Source: Heliocidaris erythrogramma
Taxonomy: Eukaryota > Echinodermata > Echinoidea > Camarodonta > Echinometridae
Length of the DNA: 64,000 nt
Direction: 5' to 3'
NCBI GenBank assembly: GCA_025617745.1
Contig: CM046870.1
Coordinates: 10,592,410-10,656,409, forward strand
Positions 9,378 through 23,074 of this stretch are shown here, piece by piece. Position 1 is the stretch's first letter, and each line of letters starts with the position of its first letter. Both the position numbers and the translations under genes were made by a program. The notes under the pieces were generated by a model, which saw nothing but the letters and a program-made list of their open reading frames with translations, had not been told where the DNA came from and made no database searches.

Positions 9378-12176
9378 GGTGCTACGATGAGCTAAACAGC
9401 TATGTTCTCAATGAAGTCATTTCTTACACTACACCAGTCACGTCAACGAGGGCAGATTTGACAGGAATTGAGATTACTTTTCCGACAGACGTTGACATAA
9501 ATCTCTTGGTTTTTGCGAGCTCAGACGGTCAGCGGTACATAGATGTTACAGCAGATACCAATCTCAATAAAACAGAAACTGATGACCTTATGACTGGCGA
9601 ACAGGTAATAATCATTTCAATTAACTTGACTGTGTTTAATTATGAATTGTACACCTTTCCTCTTTCGTGTTGTGTTTTCAGAAGAATCTTTATCTCCGCA
9701 GAGTTCTAATCGGCGGGGTAATAAATGATTCCGTCTGACCAATCATCTATCTATATATATTACGCTAAGGATAAGGATTTGGGGCCTTTTTTTTTTGGTG
9801 GGGGGGGGGGGGTAATAGGCGCCTCCCCTGGCCTTTTCGGTCCCCACCTTTTGGTACCCACGGGCGGGGAATGGTTCTTAGAGTGATGGGAGGCACTTAA
9901 GGGCTGACGTACGTGTCGTCCATATTTCATAAATTCTTCTTAAACACTGAATTTCAGGAGGGAGTAATAATTCTGCCAAGCCACGAAGCTGGCTTGTACC
10001 TTCATGCCCAACCCATACCCTTTACCTGTGAAGGGGAGAAACCTCAATTGGTGTATTGCAAAGAACAGCGTGACGTGTAGCCTACTAGCTCCAAGGCCAT
10101 ATCCGCATGCATGTATGGCTTCAATGTACGCGTCGCAACAACACATGTGTTATTAAGGAGCCCCCCCCCCCCCTAACCAAAAAAAAAATTGAATACGTAT
10201 AGGATATTAATCCCTTCTCCCCTTGCGCTGGGGTGACGGGAGGCCAATGGTATGGGGGGGGGGGGGGGGGGGTAGTAGGGAATAGTCAATCCATCGGTCC
10301 TTCCAAAATTAAATAAAATTTTGCTCATTTTGGTATTCATGATTACAAGGGACGCTAATTATGCATGTTATGTTTTCATGGCCTTAATTTCTCTAAGTAT
10401 TACCCTACAGAAACATGGCAACATCAAAATCGCTCTCTCTAGCTCTATGGATATAGTACTTCTTGAACATACTTATATCCATATCGTTTAGTCTTCATCA
10501 ATAGGAACATGTCTTTTCTTCAAAAATCATGCAAGATTTGGATAAATAACACACGCTCACGTATTGTAAATACGTGTTGATAAAAAAAAATATATAACAC
10601 TTTACCCGACTTTTTTTAAATTCACTTGATTATTGTGAGAAATATACGGTACGTTTGCGGTGATTAATCACAAACAGAGCTAGCGCCCGTGGATGTCCAC
10701 GGGCTGTTTCTGCTAGTCAGTCAAGCCCAACTTCTGAAAACCGAGCACAGGTATATACTCCGAAAACGGCGTATGAGTTTAGAGCCCTCATCGTTCAGTA
10801 CGAGACAGTGTGTACAAAGGCATGTGGAAAATCTTGCAAAGTCAACCTACCAACGATATACATATTCTTAAAAATAATGCTGCGTGTCAATTATCTTCAA
10901 AATCCTTGAATGATTCGTCATATGAAATGACTTTCAAATGACAATCATTTGAAATAAATATATCCGCAGCATTATTTTTGAAAAATATATTAACAACAGC
11001 AGGTCGACACTGCACGATTTTGCCCATGCCTTTTGTACACACTGCCTCGCACTGAACGATGAGGGCTCTATATTCATCTTGATCTATACGCCGTTTTCGG
11101 AGTATATACCTGTGCTCGGTATTCCGGAGTTGGGTCTGACTGCTAGTTGTTTATATTCTGTTAATTTTGTCTTGTTAGGAGTGGCTATTAATAAAAGTCA
11201 TTCTCTAGGCCAGATTCCATACTTGAAAACAGACGAATAGTCTCATTGATTAAGATTCCATATGAATATACAAACTACAAAATTCGTATGATCTTCATGG
11301 GGAATGATCAATTTGATGCTTTAAAAAGTGAAATAAAATGTGTCTTTCAAAGAAATCCGCATCACAATTCAGAAATGGATTCTGGCAAATTATTTGAATA
11401 TATAACAATTTCTTCCCGATGCATCGCATACGTCTCACTGCTGGCTTTGTTTGCGTGTTTTATCTAGGTTACGGTAATTCCTGTGCAACAAACGGGCGGA
11501 ACCGTGGGGAGAATCATCTTTAATCCAGCTCTTCCCTCCGTGCGTAGTGTACGAGTGACATTCACGGAGTTTGTAAATGTATCCTTGAGTTTGCATGGAT
11601 GTAACGAAGGTAATTAGAAATTATGGAAAGGTAGAAGTTGGCATATTGAACATAAGATTCTGAACAAATCTTTCCATTTAACAATTTCGGAAAATGATGA
11701 TAATAGGCGTATGTTTTTGGCGCATTGTCAACGTAGAATTAATAAATTCAGTCCTTTTTTATATCCAACATGATAATTATGAACTTAAAAAGGTGAGATA
11801 TCAAAATTGTTATATATCGGTATTACGCATTTTTGTGCTTCCCGGTAGGTACTGTTCCAACGACTGCCACACCTGAGTCAACAACTCAACCACGTAAGAA
11901 CCCATCATAATTCTTCTTCATGTTGTAAATGTGATTTGGCCGGCAACTATAATGTTTGACGAATCATATCTGAAAGAAAGCATTAAAAATGAAAACACCT
12001 GCAGTATCTTATAATCAGATTCACTAGTGCAGATAAGTTTTGTGAAAGTAATTTATTTCACAATCATTTGTACTCTGGAATATTCATATAAAACATGCTG
12101 ATAAATTATATGTTCATTTTTTATATGCTTCTAGCAACTACAAGAACAACAACAATTGAGACGACAACGCCACCTG
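9378..12176 (+). CDS. Module 3 (exons 9378-9604, 9682-9717, 11468-11609, 11849-11893, 12135-12176)
   Basis: Differs from its neighbours by Lys for Thr in LNKTETDD; the N-x-T sequon survives (NKT instead of NTT). The intron carries a foldback element at 10718-11142. Confidence 0.75.
10718..11142. mobile_element. Foldback MITE copy 2
   Basis: Same ends and CTAGT flanks (10713-10717, 11143-11147) as the 7579 copy; carried along by unit duplication rather than separate insertion. Confidence 0.8.
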
Positions 12177-12514
12177 GTAATAATCATTTCCATTACTTCG
12201 AAAGAAATAATTAATATGGGTGAAATATTAATCACATCTGTGTTATGCGTGGACCTATATCAATACCCCCCCCCCCCCCAAAAAAAAAAGAAGAAAAATA
12301 CCCACATAATTCGTTAAAGCGGTCATTGTATATTATATTGAATTTAAGGTACCCAGTATTCAGCAAAATCGCTTATAATCGAACCATAAGTTTGAACTGA
12401 ATACACTGATGGAGTCATAACTACAGATGTGATATTATCGAGATATTCTGCTTGTTGTAAGCCACTTGTTATTTATAGTAGATTGAACATATTCATGTTG
12501 TTTAATTTTGACAG

Positions 12515-15319
12515 GGTGCTACGATGAGCTAAACAGCTATGTTCTCAATGAAGTCATTTCTTACACTACACCAGTCACGTCAACGAGGGCAGATTTGACA
12601 GGAATTGAGATTACTTTTCCGACAGACGTTGACATAAATCTCTTGGTTTTTGCGAGCTCAGACGGTCAGCGGTACATAGATGTTACAGCAGATACCAATC
12701 TCAATACAACAGAAACTGATGACCTTATGACTGGCGAACAGGTAATAATCATTTCAATTAACTTGACCGTGTTTAATTATGAATTGTACACCTTTCCTCT
12801 TTCGTGTTGTGTTTTCAGAAGAATCTTTATCTCCGCAGAGTTCTAATCGGCGGGGTAATAAATGATTCCGTCTGACCAATCATCTATCTATATATATTAC
12901 GCTAAGGATAAGGATTTGGGGCCTTTTTTTTTTGGGGGGGGGGGGGGGTTGAATAGGCGCCTCCCCTGGCCTTTTCGGTCCCCACCTTTTGGTACCCACG
13001 GGCGGGGAATGGTTCTTAGAGTGATGGGAGGCACTTAAGGGCTGACGTACGTGTCGTCCATATTTCATAAATTCTTCTTAAACACTGAATTTCAGGAGGG
13101 AGTAATAATTCTGCCAAGCCACGAAGCTGGCTTGTACCTTCATGCCCAACCCATACCCTTTACCTGTGAAGGGGAGAAACCTCAATTGGTGTATTGCAAA
13201 GAACAGCGTGACGTGTAGCCTACTAGCTCCAAGGCCATATCCGCATGCATGTATGGCTTCAATGTACGCGTCGCAACAACACATGTGTTATTAAGGAGCC
13301 CCCCCCCCCCCCCCCCCTAACCAAAAAAAAAATTGAATACGTATAGGATATTAATCCCTTCTCCCCTTGCGCTGGGGTGACGGGAGGCCAATGGTATGGG
13401 GGGGGGGGGGAGGGGGATAGTAGGGAATAGTCAATCCATCGGTCCTTCCAAAATTAAATAAAATTTTGCTCATTTTGGTATTCATGATTACAAGGGACGC
13501 TAATTATGCATGTTATGTTTTCATGGCCTTAATTTCTCTAAGTATTACCCTACAGAAACATGGCAACATCAAAATCGCTCTCTCTAGCTCTATGGATATA
13601 GTACTTCTTGAACATACTTATATCCATATCGTTTAGTCTTCATCAATAGGAACATGTCTTTTCTTCAAAAATCATGCAAGATTTGGATAAATAACACACG
13701 CTCACGTATTGTAAATACGTGTTGATAAAAAAAAATATATAACACTTTACCCGACTTTTTTAAATTCACTTGATTATTGTGAGAAATATACGGTACGTTT
13801 GCGGTGATTAATCACAAACAGAGCTAGCGCCCGTGGATGTCCACGGGCTGTTTCTGCTAGTCAGTCAAGCCCAACTTCTGAAAACCGAGCACAGGTATAT
13901 ACTCCGAAAACGGCGTATGAGTTTAGAGCCCTCATCGTTCAGTACGAGACAGTGTGTACAAAGGCATGTGGAAAATCTTGCAAAGTCAACCTACCAACGA
14001 TATACATATTCTTAAAAATAATGCTGCGTGTCAATTATCTTCAAAATCCTTGAATGATTCGTCATATGAAATGACTTTCAAATGACAATCATTTGAAATA
14101 AATATATCCGCAGCATTATTTTTGAAAAATATATTAACAACAGCAGTCGACACTGCACGATTTTGCCCATGCCTTTTGTACACACTGCCTCGCACTGAAC
14201 GATGAGGGCTCTATATTCATCTTGATCTATACGCCGTTTTCGGAGTATATACCTGTGCTCGGTATTCCGGAGTTGGGTCTGACTGCTAGTTGTTTATATT
14301 CTGTTAATTTTGTCTTGTTAGGAGTGGCTATTAATAAAAGTCATTCTCTAGGCCAGATTCCATACTTGAAAACAGACGAATAGTCTCATTGATTAAGATT
14401 CCATATGAATATACAAACTACAAAATTCGTATGATCTTCATGGGGAATGATCAATTTGATGCTTTAAAAAGTGAAATAAAATGTGTCTTTCAAAGAAATC
14501 CGCATCACAATTCAGAAATGGATTCTGGCAAATTATTTGAATATATAACAATTTCTTCCCGATGCATCGCATACGTCTCACTGCTGGCTTTGTTTGCGTG
14601 TTTTATCTAGGTTACGGTAATTCCTGTGCAACAAACGGGCGGAACCGTGGGGAGAATCATCTTTAATCCAGCTCTTCCCTCCGTGCGTAGTGTACGAGTG
14701 ACATTCACGGAGTTTGTAAATGTATCCTTGAGTTTGCATGGATGTAACGAAGGTAATTAGAAATTATGGAAAGGTAGAAGTTGGCATATTGAACATAAGA
14801 TTCTGAACAAATCTTTCCATTTAACAATTTCGGAAAATGATGATAATAGGCGTATGTTTTTGGCGCATTGTCAACGTAGAATTAATAAATTCAGTCCTTT
14901 TTTATATCCAACATGATAATTATGAACTTAAAAAGGTGAGATATCAAAATTGTTATATATCGGTATTACGCATTTTTGTGCTTCCCGGTAGGTACTGTTC
15001 CAACGACTGCCACACCTGAGTCAACAACTCAACCACGTAAGAACCCATCATAATTCTTCTTCATGTTGTAAATGTGATTTGGCCGGCAACTATAATGTTT
15101 GACGAATCATATCTGAAAGAAAGCATTAAAAATGAAAACACCTGCAGTATCTTATAATCAGATTCACTAGTGCAGATAAGTTTTGTGAAAGTAATTTATT
15201 TCACAATCATTTGTACTCTGGAATATTCATATAAAACATGCTGATAAATTATATGTTCATTTTTTATATGCTTCTAGCAACTACAAGAACAACAACAATT
15301 GAGACGACAACGCCACCTG
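12515..15319 (+). CDS. Module 4 (exons 12515-12741, 12819-12854, 14611-14752, 14992-15036, 15278-15319)
   Basis: Consensus protein sequence. The intron carries the foldback element at 13862-14285, one base shorter than the others. Confidence 0.75.
13862..14285. mobile_element. Foldback MITE copy 3
   Basis: Same ends and flanks (13857-13861, 14286-14290); one G missing in the centre (gcagtcgac against gcaggtcgac). Confidence 0.8.
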
Positions 15320-15652
15320 GTAATAATCATTTCCATTACTTCGAAAGAAATAATTAATATGGGTGAAATATTAATCACACTGTGTTATGCGTGGACCTAT
15401 ATCAATACCCCCCCCCCCCCCCAAAAAAAAGAAAAATACCCACATAATTCGTTAAAGCGGTCATTGTATATTATATTGAATTTAAGGTACCCAGTATTCA
15501 GCAAAATCGCTTATAATCGAACCATAAGTTTGAACTGAATACACTGATGGAGTCATAACTACAGATGTGATATTATCGAGATATTCTGCTTGTTGTAAGC
15601 CACTTGTTATTTATAGTAGATTGAACATATTCATGTTGTTTAATTTTGACAG

Positions 15653-18448
15653 GGTGCTACGATGAGCTAAACAGCTATGTTCTCAATGAAGTCATTTCTT
15701 ACACTACACCAGTCACGTCAACGAGGGCAGATTTGACAGGAATTGAGATTACTTTTCCGACAGACGTTGACATAAATCTCTTGGTTTTTGCGAGCTCAGA
15801 CGGTCAGCGGTACATAGATGTTACAGCAGATACCAATCTCAATACAACAGAAACTGATGACCTTATGACTGGCGAACAGGTAATAATCATTTCAATTAAC
15901 TTGACCGTGTTTAATTATGAATTGTACACCTTTCCTCTTTCGTGTTGTGTTTTCCGAAGAATCTTTATCTCCGCAGAGTTCTAATCGGCGGGGTAATAAA
16001 TGATTCCGTCTGACCAATCATCTATTTATATATATTACGCTAAGGATAAGGATTTGGGGCCTTTTTTTTGGGGGGGGGGGGGGTTGAATAGGCGCCTCCC
16101 CTGGCCTTTTCGGTCCCCACCTTTTGGTACCCACGGGCGGGGAATGGTTCTTAGAGTGATGGGAGGCACTTCTTAAGGGCTGACGTACGTGTCGTCCATA
16201 TTTCATAAATTCTTCTTAAACATTGAATTTCAGGAGGGAGTAATAATTCTGCCAAGCCACGAAGCTGGCTTGTACCTTCATGCCCAACCCATACCCTTTA
16301 CCTGTGAAGGGGAGAAACCTCAATTGGTGTATTGCAAAGAACAGCGTGACGTGTAGCCTACTAGCTCCAAGGCCATATCCGCATGCATGTATGGCTTCAA
16401 TGTACGCGTCGCAACAACACATGTGTTATTAAGGAGCCCCCCCCCCCCCCTAACCAAAAAAAAATTGAATACGTATAGGATATTAATCCCTTCTCCCCTT
16501 GCGCTGGGGTGACGGGAGGCCAATGGTATGGGGGGGGGGGGGATAGTAGGGAATAGTCAATCCATCGGTCCTTCCAAAATTAAATAAAATTTTGCTCATT
16601 TTGGTATTCATGATTACAAGGGACGCTAATTATGCATGTTATGTTTTCATGGCCTTAATTTCTCTAAGTATTACCCTACAGAAACATGGCAAGATCAAAA
16701 TCGCTCTCTCTAGCTCTATGGATATAGTACTACTTGAACATACTTATATCCATATCGTTTAGTCTTCATCAATAGGAACATGTCTTTTCTTCAAAAATCA
16801 TGCAAGATTTGGATAAATAACACACGCTCACGTATTGTAAATACGTGTTGATAAAAAAAATATGTAACACTTTACCCGACTTTTTTTAAATTCACTTGAT
16901 TATTGTGAGAAATATACGGTACGTTTGCGGTGATTAATCACAAACAGAGCTAGCGCCCGTGGATGTCCACGGGCTGTTTCTGCTAGTCAGTCAAGCCCAA
17001 CTTCTGAAAACCGAGCACAGGTATATACTCCGAAAACGGCGTATGAGTTTAGAGCCCTCATCGTTCAGTACGAGACAGTGTGTACAAAGGCATGTGGAAA
17101 ATCTTGCAAAGTCAACCTACCAACGATATACATATTCTTAAAAATAATGCTGCGTGTCAATTATCTTCAAAATCCTTGAATGATTCGTCATATGAAATGA
17201 CTTTCAAATGACAATCATTTGAAATAAATATATCCGCAGCATTATTTTTGAAAAATATATTAACAACAGCAGGTCGACACTGCACGATTTTGCCCATGCC
17301 TTTTGTACACACTGCCTCGCACTGAACGATGAGGGCTCTATATTCATCTTGATCTATACGCCGTTTTCGGAGTATATACCTGTGCTCGGTATTCCGGAGT
17401 TGGGTCTGACTGCTAGTTGTTTATATTCTGTTAATTTTGTCTTGTTAGGAGTGGCTATTAATAAAAGTCATTCTCTAGGCCAGATTCCATACTTGAAAAC
17501 AGACGAATAGTCTCATTGATTAAGATTCCATATGAATATACAAACTACAAAATTCGTATGATCTTCATGGGGAATGATCAATTTGATGCTTTAAAAAGTG
17601 AAATAAAATGTGTCTTTCAAAGAAATCCGCATCACAATTCAGAAATGGATTCTGGCAAATTATTTGAATATATAACAATTTCTTCCCGATGCATCGCATA
17701 CGTCTCACTGCTGGCTTTGTTTGCGTGTTTTATCTAGGTTACGGTAATTCCTGTGCAACAAACGGGCGGAACCGTGGGGAGAATCATCTTTAATCCAGCT
17801 CTTCCCTCCGTGCGTAGTGTACGAGTGACATTCACGGAGTTTGTAAATGTATCCTTGAGTTTGCATGGATGTAACGAAGGTAATTAGAAATTATGGAAAG
17901 GTAGAAGTTGGCATATTGAACATAAGATTCTGAACAAATCTTTCCATTTAACAATTTCGGAAAATGATGATAATAGGCGTATGTTTTTGGCGCATTGTCA
18001 ACGTAGAATTAATAAATTCAGTCCTTTTTTTATATCCAACATGATAATTATGAACTTAAAAAAGGTGAGATATCAAAATTGTTATATATCGGTATTACGC
18101 ATTTTTGTGCTTCCCGGTAGGTACTGTTCCAACGACTGCCACACCTGAGTCAACAACTCAACCACGTAAGAACCCATCATAATTCTTCTTCATGTTGTAA
18201 ATGTGATTTGGCCGGCAACTATAATGTTTGACGAATCATATCTGAAAGAAAGCATTAAAAATGAAAACACCTGCAGTATCTTATAATCAGATTCACTAGT
18301 GCAGATAAGTTTTGTGAAAGTAATTTATTTCACAATCATTTGTACTCTGGAATATTCATATAAAACATGCTGATAAATTATATGTTCATTTTTTATATGC
18401 TTCTAGCAACTACAAGAACAACAACAATTGAGACGACAACGCCACCTG
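15653..18448 (+). CDS. Module 5 (exons 15653-15879, 15957-15992 with altered acceptor, 17738-17879, 18121-18165, 18407-18448)
   Basis: Consensus coding sequence, but the acceptor before the 36-nt exon reads ttttccg instead of ttttcag at 15954-15956. The next AG three bases on (gaag) is still there, so the exon could start one codon later and lose only its Lys, or be skipped in frame. The intron carries the foldback element at 16988-17412. The intron before 18121 has two extra single-base insertions in homopolymers. Confidence 0.7.
16988..17412. mobile_element. Foldback MITE copy 4
   Basis: Same ends and flanks (16983-16987, 17413-17417). Confidence 0.8.
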
Positions 18449-18788
18449 GTAATAATCATTTCCATTACTTCGAAAGAAATAATTAATATGGGTGAAATAT
18501 TAATCACATCTGTGTTATGCGTGGACCTATATCAATACCCCCCCCCCCCCCCCCAAAAAAAAAAAAAAAAAATACCCACATAATTCGTTAAAGCGGTCAT
18601 TGTATATTATATTGAATTTAAGGTACCCAGTATTCAGCAAAATCGCTTATAATCGAACCATAAGTTTGAACTGAATACACTGATGGAGTCATAACTACAG
18701 ATGTGATATTATCGAGATATTCTGCTTGTTGTAAGCCACTTGTTATTTATAGTAGATTGAACATATTCATGTTGTTTAATTTTGACAG

Positions 18789-21156
18789 GGTGCTACGATG
18801 AGCTAAACAGCTATGTTCTCAATGAAGTCATTTCTTACACTACACCAGTCACGTCAACGAGGGCAGATTTGACAGGAATTGAGATTACTTTTCCGACAGA
18901 CGTTGACATAAATCTCTTGGTTTTTGCGAGCTCAGACGGTCAGCGGTACATAGATGTTACAGCAGATACCAATCTCAATACAACAGAAACTGATGACCTT
19001 ATGACTGGCGAACAGGTAATAATCATTTCAATTAACTTGACCGTGTTTAATTATGAATTGTACACCTTTCCTCTTTCGTGTTGTGTTTTCAGAAGAATCT
19101 TTATCTCCGCAGAGTTCTAATCGGCGGGGTAATAAATGATTCCGTCTGACCAATCATCTATTTATATATATTACGCTAAGGATAAGGATTTGGGGCCTTT
19201 TTTTTTGGGGGGGGGGGGTTGAATAGGCGCCTCCCCTGGCCTTTTCGGTCCCCACCTTTTGGTACCCACGGGCGGGGAATGGTTCTTAGAGTGATGGGAG
19301 GCACTTCTTAAGGGCTGACGTACGTGTCGTCCATATTTCATAAATTCTTCTTAAACATTGAATTTCAGGAGGGAGTAATAATTCTGCCAAGCCACGAAGC
19401 TGGCTTGTACCTTCATGCCCAACCCATACCCTTTACCTGTGAAGGGGAGAAACCTCAATTGGTGTATTGCAAAGAACAGCGTGACGTGTAGCCTACTAGC
19501 TCCAAGGCCATATCCGCATGCATGTATGGCTTCAATGTACGCGTCGCAACAACACATGTGTTATTAAGGAGCCCCCCCCCCCCCCTAACCAAAAAAAAAT
19601 TGAATACGTATAGGATATTAATCCCTTCTCCCCTTGCGCTGGGGTGACGGGAGGCCAATGGTATGGGGGGGGGGGGGATAGTAGGGAATAGTCAATCCAT
19701 CGGTCCTTCCAAAATTAAATAAAATTTTGCTCATTTTGGTATTCATGATTACAAGGGACGCTAATTATGCATGTTATGTTTTCATGGCCTTAATTTCTTT
19801 AAGTATTACCCTACAGAAACATGGCAAGATCAAAATCGCTCTCTCTAGCTCTATGGATATAGTACTACTTGAACATACTTATATCCATATCGTTTAGTCT
19901 TCATCAATAGGAACATGTCTTTTCTTCAAAAATCATGCAAGATTTGGATAAATAACACACGCTCACGTATTGTAAATACGTGTTGATAAAAAAAAATATA
20001 TAACACTTTACCCGACTTTTTTTAAATTCACTTGATTATTGTGAGAAATATACGGTACGTTTGCGGTGATTAATCACAAACAGAGCTAGCGCCCGTGGAT
20101 GTCCACGGGCTGTTTCTGCTAGTCATGCTAGTTGTTTATATTCTGTTAATTTTGTCTTGTTAGGGGTGGCTATTAATAAAAGTCATTCTCTAGGCCAGAT
20201 TCCATACTTGAAAACAGACGAATAGTCTCATTGATTAAGATTCCATATGAATATACAAATTACAAAATTCGTATGATCTTCATGGGGAATGATCAATTTG
20301 ATGCTTTAAAAAGTGAAATAAAATGTGTCTTTCAAAGAAATCCGCATCACAATTCAGAAATGGATTCTGGCAAATTATTTGAATATATAACAATTTCTTC
20401 CCGATGCATCTCATACGTCTCACTGCTGGCTTTGTTTGCGTGTTTTATCTAGGTTACGGTAATTCCTGTGCAACAAACGGGCGGAACCGTGGGGAGAATC
20501 ATCTTTAATCCAGCTCTTCCCTCCGTGCGTAGTGTACGAGTGACATTCACGGAGTTTGTAAATGTATCCTTGAGTTTGCATGGATGTAACGAAGGTAATT
20601 AGAAATTATGGAAAGGTAGAAGTTGGCATATTGAACATAAGATTCTGAACAAATCTTTCCATTTAACAATTTCGGATAATGATGATAATAGGCGTATGTT
20701 TTTGGCGCATTGTCAACGTAGAATTATTAAATTCAGTCCTTTTTGATATCCAACATGATAATTATGAACTTAAAAAGGTGAGATATCAAAATTGTTATAT
20801 ATCGGAATTACGCATTTTTGTGCTTCCCGCTAGGTACTGTTCCAACGGATGCCACACCTGAGCCAACAACTCAACCACGTAAGAACCCATCATAATTCTT
20901 CTTCATGTTGTAAATGTGATTTGGCCGGCAACTATAATGTTTGACGAATCATATCTGAAAGAAAGCATTAAAAATGAAAACACCCGCAGTATCTTATAAT
21001 CAGATTCACTAGTGTAGATAAGTTTTGTGAAAGTAATTTATTTCACAATCATTTGTACTCTGGAATATTCATATAAAACATGTTGATATATGTTCATTTT
21101 TTATATGCTTCTAGCAACTACAAGAACAACAACAATTGAGACGACAACGCCACCTG
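18789..21156 (+). CDS. Module 6 (exons 18789-19015, 19093-19128, 20453-20594, 20834-20878, 21115-21156)
   Basis: The 45-nt exon is of a second type: PTDATPEPTTQP instead of PTTATPESTTQP (Thr to Asp and Ser to Pro), after an acceptor cccgctag instead of cccggtag. The same variant marks modules 10 and 11, which are also followed by linkers, so it is a lineage marker. The intron upstream of 20453 has an excision footprint rather than a foldback element. Confidence 0.75.
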
Positions 21157-21320
21157 GTAATAACCATTTCCATTACTTCGAAAGAAATAATTAATATGGG
21201 TGAAATATTAATCACATCTGTGTTATTGCGTGGACCTATATCAATACCCCCCCCCCCCCAAAAAAAAAAAAATACCCACATAATTCGTTAAAGCGGTCAT
21301 TGTATATTATATTGAATTTA

Positions 21321-21531
21321 CACTCTTAGAAATGTTGGGTAAATGCCCCTGGGTAAATGAAGATTGGGCATAGGTTGGTTTAATCTTGCTCAACTTTTAC
21401 ATGCATTTACCCAACATCGGTCAAAAATAAGAATGAAATTGGTAAAGTTTACCCAAAAGTTAGTTGGACTCATAAGGACCCTCATGTTGGGTAAAATTTG
21501 GGTAAAATTTTGCCCAATATTTCTAAGAGTG
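21321..21531. mobile_element. TA-flanked MITE, 211 bp, in the intron before linker B
   Basis: Ends are CACTCTTAGAAATGTTGGG and the complement of CACTCTTAGAAATATTGGG. It is inserted at TA (21319-21320 and 21532-21533). Units without it read attgaatttaaggtaccc, the exact empty site. TA duplication suggests a Tc1/mariner-mobilised element. The interior is rich in repeats of TTGGGTAAA. Confidence 0.85.
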
Positions 21532-22104
21532 TAAGGTACCCAGTATTCAGCAAAATCGCTTATTATCGAACCATAAGTTTGAACTGAATACACCACTGAT
21601 GGAGTCATAACTACAGATATGATATTATCGAGATATTCTGCTTGTTGTAAGCCACTTGTTATTTAGATTTCATGATAAATACCATTGCATGGAGAACTAT
21701 CACCTTAGGCCAATTTGTAGCACATACAGGTCGGTACTTTTGTACTCACCCGTTCCATATGCGTACAACGTGTAGCTTTGAACTCATCTTCAATGGAAAC
21801 TGCCTGAACATTTTGATTATTTTTACTCTAGTGTCTCTCATGCTTTCTAAGTGAGCCAAGTGAGGCTTTTCCATGCACTTTCAATTGCATCCTCTGTTGA
21901 AAATCGAAGGGAGTCTGCCTCTCTTGCAAAAAACATATGTACAAGCTACATCTTCCCTTGAATCTATTTCAAATATACTTTGTAGAGTGTGGTATTCTGT
22001 AATTAATATATACATGATTTTACAAGTGGGATACGTTTGTTAAGTTTACAATACTATAAATACCATGAAAGATATAATCCCTTCCGTCTTCTCTCATTCA
22101 ACAG

Positions 22105-22678
22105 AAACGACCGACAGAGGTGACACGGGTACGTAAAAATATTTACTTACAAACATTTTATTGCCATTTGTTTTTCGATTCATAGGAACTTGAGTCAAAA
22201 TGGGTTAACATCAACTGTTTTAATGGTACATTCTCATAAGCTTAATACTATTTCCCTATAGGACTGATATGGTGGACAGTACGTATTTCAGGTTATTATG
22301 AGAAGTGAAATCTTTGATCATGTTTGACGGACCAAATGAAAGGTCTTGACCATGTCATCATCATAAGGAAGATTGTGGTGCTTGGACAACACGGATCAGA
22401 CCTGTTGAGCATAATGCTAGTCTTGTCGCACCCATTGAATTTTGGTTTAATATACGGCCGTCGAAATTGTAGGCCGTCGTTAAAATGAAAGGGTTCGCTT
22501 TTCATATTCAAATCCCTTCCTCACATGTATTTCCAATTTGATTTACGATGTACATTTTTGTTGCATTTTTATTATTCCGGCGCTATAGAAACTACGACTG
22601 TAAGGAGGCGAACACCATCTACCACAACGCCCACAACATCAACCGCAACGACTACCACAGTGTCAACAACCACTTTGG
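22105..22678 (+). CDS. Linker B: RGD microexon 22105-22128 and Thr-rich exon 22589-22678
   Basis: Coding sequence identical to linker A, with the same splice sites. The intron before the microexon contains a 211-bp TA-flanked MITE (21321-21531) absent from linker A. Confidence 0.65.
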
Positions 22679-23036
22679 GTAGGATTTATGAATTTGGTTT
22701 AAAGTTATTGTCTAGGTATATGTTTTGGGAAAAGTAAGTTAAATTAAGTGGCTTCCATAGACATCTGACGTTGCATACTATTCTCGGAAGGCAAATGCAA
22801 AAATTGTACTACATCTTTTAACGCTGCTCTGTGCATTCGATGTGTATATTTGCATCGTGCAGCTTTCAGCATAATTATATGGTTGGTCAGCAGATACCTA
22901 TCCAACTGTCAGCTCTTGAAAAGACTTCTCAGCAGTTTCTGATTATATAGGGAGTCTTGGTGTACACAGACCCGCACTCGCTGTTGTAAATTGAGGGTTA
23001 TTTGTCTCTCAGGTCTCTCTCACTAAATAGATATTG

Positions 23037-23074
<38 letters not shown>

